A DNA stretch of 64,000 nucleotides, taken from the NCBI GenBank assembly GCA_964404165.1, contig CAYOIZ010000022.1:25010-89009 (forward strand), read 5' to 3'. Position 1 is the stretch's first letter, and each line of letters opens with the position of its first letter. Source of the stretch: DASYLJ01 sp964404165. Its GTDB lineage: Bacteria; Desulfobacterota; Binatia; DP-6. The notes under the pieces are model-generated. The model saw only the letters and a program-made list of their open reading frames with translations, had not been told where the DNA came from and made no database searches. Shown here one piece after another: positions 16,509-25,111 of the stretch. The translations under genes and the position numbers were made by a program.

Positions 16509-17618
16509 TCAGAGGAGGGTGTCGACCGGGACGGCCGGCACCCCCACCGCCGCCGCGACCCCCGCGTGCGTGACGTGGCCGGCGAGGACGTTGCAGGCGC
16601 GACGCAGGGGCGGGTGGGTGCGCAGCGCCTCCACCACGCCGAGGTCGGCGAGCGCCAACGCGTACGACAGGGTGGCGTTCGTGAGCGCGTGCGTCGACGT
16701 GTTCGGCACGATGCCCGGCATGTTCGTGACGCAGTAGTGCACCACGCCTTCGGTGACGTAGGTGGGCCGGGCGTGCGTGGTCGGCCGCGACGTCTCGGCA
16801 CAGCCACCCTGGTCGATGGCGATGTCGACGAACGCCGCCCCCGGTCGCATGGCCCCGACGAGCGCGCGCGACACCAGCTTCGGCGCCAGCGCGCCCGGGA
16901 TGAGCACCGCCCCCACCACGAGATCGGCGGCGACGACCTCCTCCTCGACGTTGGCCCGGTTCGACATCACGGTGGTGACGTGGCCGCCGAGGATGTCGTG
17001 GACGTACCGCAGCTTGCCGGGGTCGACGTCCAGGATGGAGACGTGCGCCCCGACGCCGACCGCGACCTGACAGGCGTTCATGCCCGAGATGCCCGCACCG
17101 AGGATCACCACCTTCGCCGGCCGTACGCCCGACGCGCCCGAGAGGAGCACCCCGCGCCCGCCGTTCTGGGCCTGCAGGCACCAGGCGCCGACCTGGATCG
17201 AGAGCCGACCCGCCACTTCGCTCATCGGAGCCAGGAGCGGCAGGCTGCCGTCGTCGAGCTGCAGCGTCTCGTAGGCGAGGGCGCGGACGCCGCGGTCGAT
17301 CAGCGCGCGCGTCAGGTCGGCGTTGGCCGCGAGGTGCAGGTAGGTGAAGAGGGTGAGGTCCCGCCGCAGGAAAGCGAACTCCGACGGGACGGGTTCCTTC
17401 ACCTTGAGGACGAGATCGCTGCGACTCCAGACGCCGGGCGCGTCGCTCAGCGTGGCGCCGGCGTTGCGGTAGAGGGCGTCCGGGAGGCTCGACCCTACGC
17501 CGGCCCCATACTCGACCAGCACCGTGTGGCCATGCGCCACCAGGGCACCCACACCGGAGGGCGTCAGCGCGACACGGCTCTCCTCCTCCTTCACCTCTCG
17601 CGGAACACCGACGATCAT
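16509..17618 (-). CDS. ald: Alanine dehydrogenase
   Basis: NAD-dependent enzyme converting alanine to pyruvate and ammonia. The 369-residue protein starts with the diagnostic MIVGVPREVKEEESRVALTP, has KVKEPVPSEF around the catalytic Lys, THLHLAAN-like YLHLAAN, and the NAD site VVILGAGISGMNACQVAVG. It converges closely on aspS (4-bp gap) and diverges from the site-2 protease. A TAGAAT -10 hexamer ends 6 nt before its ATG, so the mRNA is probably leaderless. Confidence 0.96.
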   Translation of the reverse strand: MIVGVPREVKEEESRVALTPSGVGALVAHGHTVLVEYGAGVGSSLPDALYRNAGATLSDAPGVWSRSDLVLKVKEPVPSEFAFLRRDLTLFTYLHLAANADLTRALIDRGVRALAYETLQLDDGSLPLLAPMSEVAGRLSIQVGAWCLQAQNGGRGVLLSGASGVRPAKVVILGAGISGMNACQVAVGVGAHVSILDVDPGKLRYVHDILGGHVTTVMSNRANVEEEVVAADLVVGAVLIPGALAPKLVSRALVGAMRPGAAFVDIAIDQGGCAETSRPTTHARPTYVTEGVVHYCVTNMPGIVPNTSTHALTNATLSYALALADLGVVEALRTHPPLRRACNVLAGHVTHAGVAAAVGVPAVPVDTLL

Positions 17619-17624
17619 TCGGTG

Positions 17625-17630
17625 ATTCTA
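17625..17630 (-). promoter_or_regulatory. Predicted -10 element of ald
   Basis: TAGAAT read leftward, 6 nt before the ald ATG. No good -35 is seen at 16-18 bp. Transcription would start at or beside the A of the ATG. Confidence 0.4.
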
Positions 17631-17641
17631 GCAGAGATTCC

Positions 17642-17670
17642 TTGCGCCTCCCCAGCCGCGTCGATACACT
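17642..17670 (+). promoter_or_regulatory. Predicted promoter of the site-2 protease operon
   Basis: TTGCGC (17642-17647), 17-bp spacer, TACACT (17665-17670), 10 nt before the ATG at 17681; the leader would be only a few nucleotides. Confidence 0.45.
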
Positions 17671-17680
17671 CCCGCCGCAA

Positions 17681-18325
17681 ATGGAGGCGACGGGTGTGAT
17701 CGCCCAGACAGCGATCCTGGCCGTTCCGCTCCTGGCTGCAATCATCTTCCACGAGGTCGCCCATGGGGCCGTGGCCTACCTCTGCGGAGACCCCACGGCG
17801 GCCCGCGCCGGTCGACTGACGCTGAACCCCATCCCACACATCGACCCCATCGGCAGCGTGGTGCTCCCGGGACTGCTGCTCCTGCTGAACTCGCCCTTCC
17901 TGTTCGGCTACGCCAAGCCGGTCCCGATCGACCCGCGCTACTTCCACCATCCCCGTCGCGACGAGATCCTGGTGGCGCTCGCCGGCCCCGGCACCAACCT
18001 GATCCTCGCCGCGCTCAGCACGCTCGTCCTCGGGCTCCTCATCACCATGGGCGAACCCACGAGCGAGCCGACGCTGCTGCAGCGCATGGCGGCCACGTCG
18101 ATCCAGGTGAACTGCCTGCTCGCGGTCTTCAACCTGCTGCCGATCCCGCCGCTCGACGGAGGACACCTGCTGTCCGTGTTCCTGCCGGCGCGGAGCGCGA
18201 AGGCGCTGCGCGCCATCGAGGGCATCGGCATGGTGATCGTCCTGCTCGTGGTGATGAACACGCCGATCCTGGGTCTCCTCGTCACGCCGGTCGTCCACTT
18301 CTTCTTCCGGCTGGTGCCACAGTGA
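17681..18325 (+). CDS. Site-2 protease family (M50) membrane protease
   Basis: A 214-residue integral membrane metalloprotease of the short YwhC/Rv2869-like type without a PDZ domain. Zinc ligands are HEVAH in the first helix (FHEVAHGAVAYLCGD) and the Asp of PPLDGGH near residue 160; NPIPHIDPIGS and GYAKPVPIDPRYF are family motifs. Members cleave membrane-embedded substrates such as anti-sigma factors; the target here is unknown. ATG 17681 is chosen over the upstream TTG, which lies inside the -35 region. The stop overlaps the GTG of trpS. Confidence 0.9.
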   Translation: MEATGVIAQTAILAVPLLAAIIFHEVAHGAVAYLCGDPTAARAGRLTLNPIPHIDPIGSVVLPGLLLLLNSPFLFGYAKPVPIDPRYFHHPRRDEILVALAGPGTNLILAALSTLVLGLLITMGEPTSEPTLLQRMAATSIQVNCLLAVFNLLPIPPLDGGHLLSVFLPARSAKALRAIEGIGMVIVLLVVMNTPILGLLVTPVVHFFFRLVPQ

Positions 18326-19311
18326 CGAAGAAGCCGCAGGTCATCGTCAGCGGCGCGCGTCCCACGGGGCGCCTGCACCTCGGCAATCTCCACGGGGCGC
18401 TCAAGAACTGGGTCCGGCTGCAGGAGGAGCACGAGTGCCTCTTCTTCGTCGCCGACTGGCACGCGCTGACCACCAGCTGGGAGGAGACGGGCGGCATCCC
18501 GGAGGCCACCATCGAGATGGTGCTCGACTGGCTCGCCGTCGGCCTCGATCCCGCGCGCTGCACGATCTTCCAGCAGTCGGCCGTGAAGGAGCATGCCGAG
18601 CTGTTCCTGATCCTCGGGATGCTCACGCCCGTGCCATGGCTCGAGCGCAACCCCACGTACAAAGAGCAACGCGATCAGCTCACCGATCGCGACCTCTCCA
18701 CCTTCGGGTTCCTCGGCTACCCGGTCCTGCAGGCGGCCGACGTGATGATGTACAAGGCCACCGCGGTCCCGGTCGGCATCGATCAGGCGCCGCACATCGA
18801 GCTGGCGCGCGAGATCGCGCGGCGCTTCAACGGGACCTATCGGGAGATCTTCCCCGAGCCCGCCACGCTCCTCACCGAGACGCCCAAGATCCTCGGCACC
18901 GACGGCCGCAAGATGAGCAAGAGCTACGGCAACGCCATCTATCTCACCGAGCCGGCGGCCGACGTCGATCGCAAGCTGTCGCGGATGGTCACCGATCCGC
19001 GACGGGCGCGTCGCACCGATCCGGGCGTGCCCGCCGACTGTCCCGCCTTCAACTCGTTCCATCGCACGTACTGCACCGCCGACGAGCTGCGCACCGTCGA
19101 CGAGGGCTGCCGGACGGCCGGCATCGGCTGTCTCGACTGCAAGAAGATCATGATCAAGCACGTGCTCGCCGAGCTCGAGCCCATCCGCGAGCGACGCGCA
19201 CGGCTCACCGCCGACGACGCCCGCGCCGCGCTCGACGCCGGCAACACCCGCGCCCGCACCATCGCGGCGCGCACGATGGCCGAGGTACGGGAGGCACTGG
19301 GACTGCTATGA
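18322..19311 (+). CDS. trpS: Tryptophanyl-tRNA synthetase with [4Fe-4S]-type Cys motif
   Basis: Class I synthetase of 329 residues. The HIGH-equivalent is RLHLGNLHG, and KMSKS is intact (GRKMSKSYGN). Cys-240, Cys-263, Cys-270 and Cys-273 have the spacing C-x22-C-x6-C-x2-C, the same as the [4Fe-4S] site described in Thermotoga maritima TrpRS, which lies next to the anticodon-binding region; Cys-251 is additional. The GTG start at 18322 overlaps the upstream stop. The stop overlaps scpA. Confidence 0.95.
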   Translation: MTKKPQVIVSGARPTGRLHLGNLHGALKNWVRLQEEHECLFFVADWHALTTSWEETGGIPEATIEMVLDWLAVGLDPARCTIFQQSAVKEHAELFLILGMLTPVPWLERNPTYKEQRDQLTDRDLSTFGFLGYPVLQAADVMMYKATAVPVGIDQAPHIELAREIARRFNGTYREIFPEPATLLTETPKILGTDGRKMSKSYGNAIYLTEPAADVDRKLSRMVTDPRRARRTDPGVPADCPAFNSFHRTYCTADELRTVDEGCRTAGIGCLDCKKIMIKHVLAELEPIRERRARLTADDARAALDAGNTRARTIAARTMAEVREALGLL

Positions 19312-20129
19312 CGCCAACCCCGCCGTGCACGATCAAGCTCGACGTCTTCGAGGGGCCGCTCGATCTGCTCCTCCACCTCATCAAGCGCAACGAGGTGCAG
19401 ATCGCCGACATCCCCATCGCCACCATCACCGATCAGTACCTGGCGATGTTGGAAGACCTGCCGGAGCTGAACCTCGACGGCGCCGGCGAGTACCTCGTGA
19501 TGGCGGCCACCCTGACGTACATCAAGAGCCGCATGCTGCTTCCCACCATCGCCGACGGGGAGGACGAGGCCGAGGACGATCCCCGCGCGGCGCTGGTGCA
19601 GCAGCTGCTCGAGTACCAGCGCTACCGCGAAGCCGCGGCCACGCTGTCGTCGCGGGCACTCCTCGAACGCGACGTCTTCGCGCCCACCGGCGAGCCCACG
19701 CCCGCCGGCACCACCGACGACGGACGGCCGCTGGTACGCGACGCCAGCCTCGGCGACCTCCTCGACGCGCTCCGCGGCATCCTCGAGCGGGTCCGCAAGC
19801 CCGAGCCGCACTCGATCTTCCGTCCGGGCCTCTCGGTCTCGGAATGTGTCCATCGGATCCTGTCGCGCTTCGCCCTCGGCACGCAGCTGCGGTTCGACGA
19901 GCTGTTCTCCGCCGAGAGCGATCGCACCGAAGTCGTCGTGACGTTCCTTGCGCTCCTCGAGCTGATCCGGCTTAAGGTGGTGCGAGCGATCCAAAGTGAT
20001 CGTTTCGGGCCGATCGAACTGGGCCTCGCCGCCGCCGACCTCGGGGAAGCAGCGGCCATGGTACAGGACGTCGGGTTCGATTCGTGGCGGGGAGGGGGAG
20101 AGCCACATGGAAGTGGACCAGTCGAGTAG
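19308..20129 (+). CDS. scpA: Segregation and condensation protein A
   Basis: Kleisin subunit that bridges the SMC dimer in chromosome condensation. The 273-residue protein starts with KLDVFEGPLDLLLHLIKRNEVQIADIPIA (shown in part by family motif FEGPLDLLLHLI) and has the C-terminal winged helix RTEVVVTFLALLELIRLKVV that binds the SMC head. ATG 19308 overlaps the trpS stop; the 3' end overlaps scpB by 23 bp. Confidence 0.96.
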   Translation: MTPTPPCTIKLDVFEGPLDLLLHLIKRNEVQIADIPIATITDQYLAMLEDLPELNLDGAGEYLVMAATLTYIKSRMLLPTIADGEDEAEDDPRAALVQQLLEYQRYREAAATLSSRALLERDVFAPTGEPTPAGTTDDGRPLVRDASLGDLLDALRGILERVRKPEPHSIFRPGLSVSECVHRILSRFALGTQLRFDELFSAESDRTEVVVTFLALLELIRLKVVRAIQSDRFGPIELGLAAADLGEAAAMVQDVGFDSWRGGGEPHGSGPVE

Positions 20130-20958
20130 TCCCGAGGAGCACCTGAACGGCGTCAACGGCGTCGTGCACGATGCTCCCGTGGCGGAGGCGCCGGTCGCCG
20201 ACGCCGAGGGTCCGCCCGCGATCGTCTTCGCGCCGCCGCCGGACGACGTCGTCGAGCCTGCCCCCGAGCCCGAGGACGCCCCGGTCGAGGCGGCCGACAC
20301 CGCCGCCCTCGAGCCCATCCTCGAGAGCCTGCTGCTCGCGTCCGGCCAGCCGGTGCCGCTCGCACGCCTGGTCGAAACGCTCGACGGTCACGATCGTCGC
20401 GCCATCGTCGCGGCGCTCAAGTCCCTCACCGACGGCTACGAGCGCGACAACCGCGGATTCCGCGTCGTGCACGTCGCCGGAGGCTGGCAGCTGCGCTCGG
20501 CACCCGAGCACGGGCCCTGGGTCCGCCGCCTCCTGGGTGGGCGACCGCCGCGTCTGTCGCGCCCGATGCTGGAGACGCTCGCGATCATCGCCTACCGCCA
20601 GCCCTGCACCCGGACCGAGATCGAGGCCATCCGCGGCGTCGATGCCGACGCGGTCGTCAGTACGCTGCTCGAGCGGCGACTGATCCGCATCCAGGGCCGC
20701 AAGGAGGCGCCGGGCCGCCCGCTGCTCTACGGCACCACGCGCGACTTCCTCGAGGTGTTCGGCCTCCCCGACATCGGCGCGCTGCCGCCGCTCAGCGATC
20801 TCGGCGACGGTGCCGAGCTGCTCGCGGCGCGCGACCTCACCATCGGCCCCGACGGCGTGCATCCCACGCCGGCCGCCGACCTCGCACCGGCCGAGCCCGA
20901 ACCGGAGCCGGAGCCCGTCGCGGTGATGGTCGCGGACGAGGACGGTACGGTCGGCTGA
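20107..20958 (+). CDS. scpB: Segregation and condensation protein B
   Basis: The 283-residue partner of ScpA with two winged-helix domains: LEPILESLLLASGQPVPL and RPMLETLAIIAYRQPCTRTEIEAIRGVDADAVV (central part of the signature) are typical. An acidic, Ala/Pro-rich N-terminal extension of about 60 residues and a Pro/Glu-rich C-terminal tail (EPEPEPEP) make it longer than usual. ATG 20107 has a GGGAGGGGGAG ribosome binding site and lies inside scpA. Its stop TGA overlaps the apparent CTG start of the next gene. Confidence 0.94.
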   Translation: MEVDQSSSPEEHLNGVNGVVHDAPVAEAPVADAEGPPAIVFAPPPDDVVEPAPEPEDAPVEAADTAALEPILESLLLASGQPVPLARLVETLDGHDRRAIVAALKSLTDGYERDNRGFRVVHVAGGWQLRSAPEHGPWVRRLLGGRPPRLSRPMLETLAIIAYRQPCTRTEIEAIRGVDADAVVSTLLERRLIRIQGRKEAPGRPLLYGTTRDFLEVFGLPDIGALPPLSDLGDGAELLAARDLTIGPDGVHPTPAADLAPAEPEPEPEPVAVMVADEDGTVG

Positions 20959-21866
20959 CGGAGCGTCTCCAGAAGATCCTGAGCGCGCTCGGCGTCACGT
21001 CGCGACGTCACGCCGAGGCGCTGATCCTGGCCGGACGGGTCACCGTCAACGGCCACACGGTGAAGGAGCTCGGTACGCGCGCCGACGCGCAGCGCGACGA
21101 GATCACCGTCGACGGCGAGCGTGTGGTGCGGAAGGGCCGGTTCCGCCGCACCGTCATGTTGCACAAGCCACGCGGCATGGTGACGACGCTCTCCGATCCG
21201 GAAGGCCGTCCGACGATCCGCGACGCGCTCGGTCCGATCGACGAGCGCCTGTATCCCGTCGGCCGTCTCGATCTACAGACCACCGGCCTGCTGCTCCTCA
21301 CCAACGACGGTGCCCTCGCGCAAGGGCTCATGCACCCGAAGCGCGAGGTCGAGCGCGTCTACCACGCCAAGGTCGACGGCACGCCCGACGGCCGCGTGCT
21401 CGCGCGCATGCGTCGCGGGGTGCGGCTCGACGACGGCCTGGTGACGCCCACCCGGCTCCGCGTCGTGAAGTCCCTGCCGACCAAGACCTGGATCGAGATC
21501 GGTGTGCACGAGGGCAAGAAGCACGTCGTGCGGCGGCTCTTCGAGACCGTGGGGCACAAGGTCGACAAGCTCGAGCGCGTGCGGCTCGGTCCGCTCTCGC
21601 TCGGCACGCTCCCGCTCGGCGCCTGGCGCGATCTCACGCGCACCGAGGTCGACGCGCTCCGTGGCGTCGCCGGGCTCAAGGCGCTGGGGCCGCCGCGCGC
21701 CGCCGCAGCCGCGGCACGGCCACGCCCAGCAGCCGGCACGAAACCCAGAACACCCCGACCGCGACGGGAAGCACCAGCCCCACCCGCACCGCGTGGCGCG
21801 CGAGCGGACTCGACGGCATCCACCCCGCGACCGCGACGTCCAGCGCCCAGGCGCTCGCGACCATGA
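20955..21866 (+). CDS. RluB/RsuA-family rRNA pseudouridine synthase, apparent CTG start
   Basis: Makes a pseudouridine in 23S (RluB-type) or 16S rRNA. The catalytic segment is GRLDLQTTGLLLLTNDG. The N-terminal S4 domain (LTERLQKILSALGVTSRRHAE region) lies upstream of the first in-frame ATG/GTG/TTG, the GTG at 21060, which would delete half of it. The only fitting initiator is CTG at 20955, overlapping the scpB stop (CTGA), giving 303 residues. The last 60 residues are Pro/Arg/Ala-rich and run antisense into murJ, an overlap of 191 bp; the conserved domain ends before it. The start is inference. Confidence 0.85.
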   Translation: MTERLQKILSALGVTSRRHAEALILAGRVTVNGHTVKELGTRADAQRDEITVDGERVVRKGRFRRTVMLHKPRGMVTTLSDPEGRPTIRDALGPIDERLYPVGRLDLQTTGLLLLTNDGALAQGLMHPKREVERVYHAKVDGTPDGRVLARMRRGVRLDDGLVTPTRLRVVKSLPTKTWIEIGVHEGKKHVVRRLFETVGHKVDKLERVRLGPLSLGTLPLGAWRDLTRTEVDALRGVAGLKALGPPRAAAAAARPRPAAGTKPRTPRPRREAPAPPAPRGARADSTASTPRPRRPAPRRSRP

Positions 21867-23328
21867 CCAGCGTGGCCGCGGCGATGCGCGCGAGCGCCGT
21901 CGTGAGGCCACCCCCGAGCGGCCCGAGCCGCCGGCGCAGCACCAGGAGCAGCACGCCGCAGTTGGCGAGCGCCACCGCCGACGTCGAGAGTGCCAGGCCC
22001 ACGTGGCCGAAGCCGAGGCCACGGACGAAGAGCCAGTTGAGCCCGACGTTGGTCGCGATCGACAGCAGGCTCACGCGCATCGGCGTGCGCGCGTCGTCGA
22101 GCGCGTAGAACGCGGGCGCCAGCACCTTGATGCCGGCATACCCCGCGAGGCCGACGGCGTAGCCGGCAAGCGCGTGCGCGGAGGCCAACGTGTCGACGGC
22201 ATCGAACCGGCCGTGCTCGTAGATGAGCCCGATGATCGGCACGCCGAACACGGCGAGACCCGCCGCCGCCGGCAGGCAGAGCAACGCCACCATCTCGAGC
22301 GCCTGCCGGATGGCCGTCCGCATCGCCTCGGCGTCGCCGCGTGCCGCGTGCCGCGACACCACGGGCAGCGTGACGGTGCCGATGGCCACGCCGAAGAGTC
22401 CGATCGGCAGCTGCATGAAACGGAAGGCGACGTTCAGCCACGAGACCGCGCCGTCGCCGAGGTAGGACGCGAAGTTGTTGTTGACGAAGACGTTCACCTG
22501 CACGGCGGCGGCACCGATGGTGGCCGGTCCCATGAGCCGCAGCACCTGGCGCAGCGCGGGATCACGCGTATCGAGCAGCGGCCGCCATCGGAATCCGACG
22601 GCAACCAGCGACGGCACCTGCACCGCGAGCTGCAGCACGCCGCCGATGAGCGTGCCGATGGCCATGCCGGTGATCGCTCGGATCGCCAGCTCGGGATCGG
22701 TGCTGGGAGCACCACGCCCCAGCACGTCGTCGACGACGCTGCCGAGGTAGCCCGGCGCGAGCCACCAGGCGCAGGCGAGGCCGCCGATGACCGATCCGAG
22801 ATTGAAGAACGCGGACGCCGCCGCCGGAATGCCGAAGCGGTTCTTCGTGTTGAGGATCCCCATCGCCACCGCGGCCAGCGCGATCAGCAACAGGAACGGG
22901 AACATGATGCGGGTGAGGTGGATCGTGAGCTCGAGCTTCCCCGGCACCTCCTCGAACCCCGGCGCGATGGCACGGGTGAGGGCAGGGGCGAACCAGATGC
23001 CGAGCAGGCAGAGCGCCCCGACGACGATGGCGAGCGCATTGACGACCATGCTGGCGAGGCGCCAGGCACCGCCGTCTCCCTTCTTCTCGAGCTCCTGCGA
23101 GAACGTGGTGACGAACGCGGCCGACAGCGCGCCCTCGGCGAAGAGGTCGCGCAGCAGGTTCGGGATGCGGAAGGCGGTGACGTAGGCGTCGAGGACGCGA
23201 CCGGCTCCGAAGGAGACGGCGAACACCTGCTCGCGGACGAGACCGAGAATGCGGCTCGCGAGCACGGCGATGCTGACCACGCCGGCCCGCCGGGCCAAGG
23301 TTCGGCGTCCTCCCTCCTCCGCTGCCAT
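21676..23328 (-). CDS. murJ: Lipid II flippase MurJ
   Basis: A 550-residue MOP-superfamily protein with about 14 membrane helices that flips lipid II during peptidoglycan synthesis. The start LARRAGVVSIAVLASRILGLVREQVFA and DAYVTAFRIPNLLRDLFAEGALSAAFV (family-typical phrases) are diagnostic. ATG 23328 is chosen because it just precedes this; the open frame runs on through a G+C-rich inverted repeat with unrelated coding. The last helix (VRVGLVLPVAVGVFWV) is real, so the overlap with the pseudouridine synthase tail falls within genuine MurJ sequence. Confidence 0.94.
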   Translation of the reverse strand: MAAEEGGRRTLARRAGVVSIAVLASRILGLVREQVFAVSFGAGRVLDAYVTAFRIPNLLRDLFAEGALSAAFVTTFSQELEKKGDGGAWRLASMVVNALAIVVGALCLLGIWFAPALTRAIAPGFEEVPGKLELTIHLTRIMFPFLLLIALAAVAMGILNTKNRFGIPAAASAFFNLGSVIGGLACAWWLAPGYLGSVVDDVLGRGAPSTDPELAIRAITGMAIGTLIGGVLQLAVQVPSLVAVGFRWRPLLDTRDPALRQVLRLMGPATIGAAAVQVNVFVNNNFASYLGDGAVSWLNVAFRFMQLPIGLFGVAIGTVTLPVVSRHAARGDAEAMRTAIRQALEMVALLCLPAAAGLAVFGVPIIGLIYEHGRFDAVDTLASAHALAGYAVGLAGYAGIKVLAPAFYALDDARTPMRVSLLSIATNVGLNWLFVRGLGFGHVGLALSTSAVALANCGVLLLVLRRRLGPLGGGLTTALARIAAATLVMVASAWALDVAVAGWMPSSPLARHAVRVGLVLPVAVGVFWVSCRLLGVAVPRLRRRAAAPAP

Positions 23329-23386
23329 CCCCGGGCCGGAGTATGCGACCGTCGGGGGGCGTGCAAGGTGGACCGTGTGTCGGGGC

Positions 23387-23518
23387 GGGTTGCGGGGCGG
23401 CGGGCATGGGCCGGCCGCTTCGCTCGGAGGCCTTCGCGCAACCCAGCCCCCCGACCCCACGCCCCGCGCTCGACCAACTCGCTCATGCGGCCGGCCCATG
23501 CCCGCCGCCCCGCAACCC
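23387..23518. repeat. 32-bp perfect inverted repeat between lnt and murJ
   Basis: Positions 23387-23418 and 23487-23518 are perfect reverse complements (32 bp each, starting GGGTTGCGGGGCGGCGGG), separated by 68 bp. The spacer holds another CGCAACCC (23437-23444), the same octamer that ends the right arm. It fills most of the 232-bp gap between lnt and murJ, which are transcribed leftward. It may be a REP-like element, a short non-autonomous insertion, or an mRNA hairpin. A second small palindrome ACCGAC-GG-GTCGGT follows the right arm. Confidence 0.8.
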
Positions 23519-23560
23519 ACGACCGACGGGTCGGTGCTCCCTGCGCGCCGTGCGCGCTCG

Positions 23561-25105
23561 CTACATTCGTGCGGGGGATGGGAGCGGTGCGCTCGAACGT
23601 GTGGGGTTGGGGACGAGAGCGCGGAGCAGGACGGTCATCACCAGAGCGATGCAGGTGAAGCCGAAGGCGTCGCCGTAGCGGACGTATGGCGTGATCGTCG
23701 TCAGGCCACCGACCGTGGCCGAGGCGACGCCGACCATGCCTGGGGGCAGGCTGGTGAGGATGGCGCCGGTGGGGGCGATGATGCCGGAGATGCCGGTGGT
23801 GGCGGCGCGGACGAGGTAGCGGTGCGACTCGACGGCGCGGAAGACGGCCATCGCGAAGTGCTGCCGACTCGCGACACCGTAGCCGCCGTCGAGCCAGCCG
23901 TCGTTCGCGATCGTCACCAGCAGCTGCGCACCCTGCGCGACCGCCCCGTGCACGATGTCGGGGTAGAGGATCTCGTGGCAGATGCTGACGCCGAGCGGGA
24001 CGAACCCCTGCAGCACGCCCGGCCTGCGCCCCGCCGTGAAGGCGCGGGGGCTCTCGCTCTGATCGGTCGCCACCGGGCCCTCGAGCGGCGGGGTCTCGGC
24101 GAAGAGGACGAGCCGCTGCTTGTCGTACGAGCCGCCGTCGCGGCCGCCGGGGTGCAGCAGACGCGCGCTGTTGTAGGTGTGCCCGTCGGCGTAGCGCGGT
24201 CCGCCCAGCAGCAGGTCGGCACCGTGACGGGCGGTGAGGCGCCCGAGCTCACGGCCGAGATAGGGCTCGTGCTCGAGATAGAGCGTGAGCGCGTTCTCCG
24301 GCCAGACGATCAGCGCCGGGTCACCCGTGACCTTCGCGTCGGTGAGACGCATGGTCGTGACGAGCTGGTGCTCGGCGTAGCCGCGCGTCCACTCGAAGGC
24401 GGGCGGCACGTTGCTCTGGACGACGGCGACGTCGCGCATCACCGAGGGCGTCTCGCCGCCGCCCTGCATCACGCCGGCGCCGGCGAGCCAGACCGCGGCG
24501 GTCAAGCCGGCAGGCACCGCGAGGCCGCGCACGACCCGCGGCAACGCCACCCCGGCACGCAGGGCGCGCACCGCGTCCGCCAACGCGACGTTGCCGAGGA
24601 CCAGGAGGAACGACACGCCGTAGACGCCGGTGACGGCCGCGACCTGGATGAGCGCCGTGTGCTGATATTGCGAGTAGCCGAGCAACGCCCAGGGCTGCGC
24701 CACCAGCCGCGCCCGCACCATCTCGATGACCACCCAGAGGGCCGCCACGGCGAGCTGCCCCACGAGTCCGGGCGCCGTGCGCAGCAGCACCGTGGCGCCG
24801 GCGGCGAAGAGGCCCACCGTCGACGACACGGCGACGACATAGGCCGCCGACATGGCGAGCCCACCGCGCAGCAGGCCCTCGCCGAAGTACGCGGCCACGG
24901 CCTGCGCGAGCCACCAGGTGATGGCCCAGCCCATGACGAAGCCGTACGCGGCGCCGTAGCCGAACGCGTGCGCTGCCCGTCGTGGACGCACCACGACGAG
25001 CAGCGGCACCAGCGTCAACCAGGCGAGCGCCGCGCAGTCGAAGGGCGGCAGCGCCAGGGCGTACAGCCCGGCGCCGCCGGCGACGGCGAGCAGACGTCGG
25101 AGCAT
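23561..25105 (-). CDS. lnt: Apolipoprotein N-acyltransferase Lnt
   Basis: Adds the third acyl chain to lipoproteins in the inner membrane of Gram-negative bacteria. The 514-residue protein has N-terminal membrane helices (PPFDCAALAWLTLVPLL) and a periplasmic nitrilase domain with the catalytic triad Glu-270 (WPENAL), Lys-329 (YDKQRLVLFAE) and Cys-376 (SICHEILYP), spaced like E. coli E267-K335-C387. It starts 6 bp after the stop of the secreted protein, so it belongs to the leftward operon. Its presence argues for an outer membrane. Confidence 0.96.
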   Translation of the reverse strand: MLRRLLAVAGGAGLYALALPPFDCAALAWLTLVPLLVVVRPRRAAHAFGYGAAYGFVMGWAITWWLAQAVAAYFGEGLLRGGLAMSAAYVVAVSSTVGLFAAGATVLLRTAPGLVGQLAVAALWVVIEMVRARLVAQPWALLGYSQYQHTALIQVAAVTGVYGVSFLLVLGNVALADAVRALRAGVALPRVVRGLAVPAGLTAAVWLAGAGVMQGGGETPSVMRDVAVVQSNVPPAFEWTRGYAEHQLVTTMRLTDAKVTGDPALIVWPENALTLYLEHEPYLGRELGRLTARHGADLLLGGPRYADGHTYNSARLLHPGGRDGGSYDKQRLVLFAETPPLEGPVATDQSESPRAFTAGRRPGVLQGFVPLGVSICHEILYPDIVHGAVAQGAQLLVTIANDGWLDGGYGVASRQHFAMAVFRAVESHRYLVRAATTGISGIIAPTGAILTSLPPGMVGVASATVGGLTTITPYVRYGDAFGFTCIALVMTVLLRALVPNPTRSSAPLPSPARM

Positions 25106-25111
25106 CCGCGA

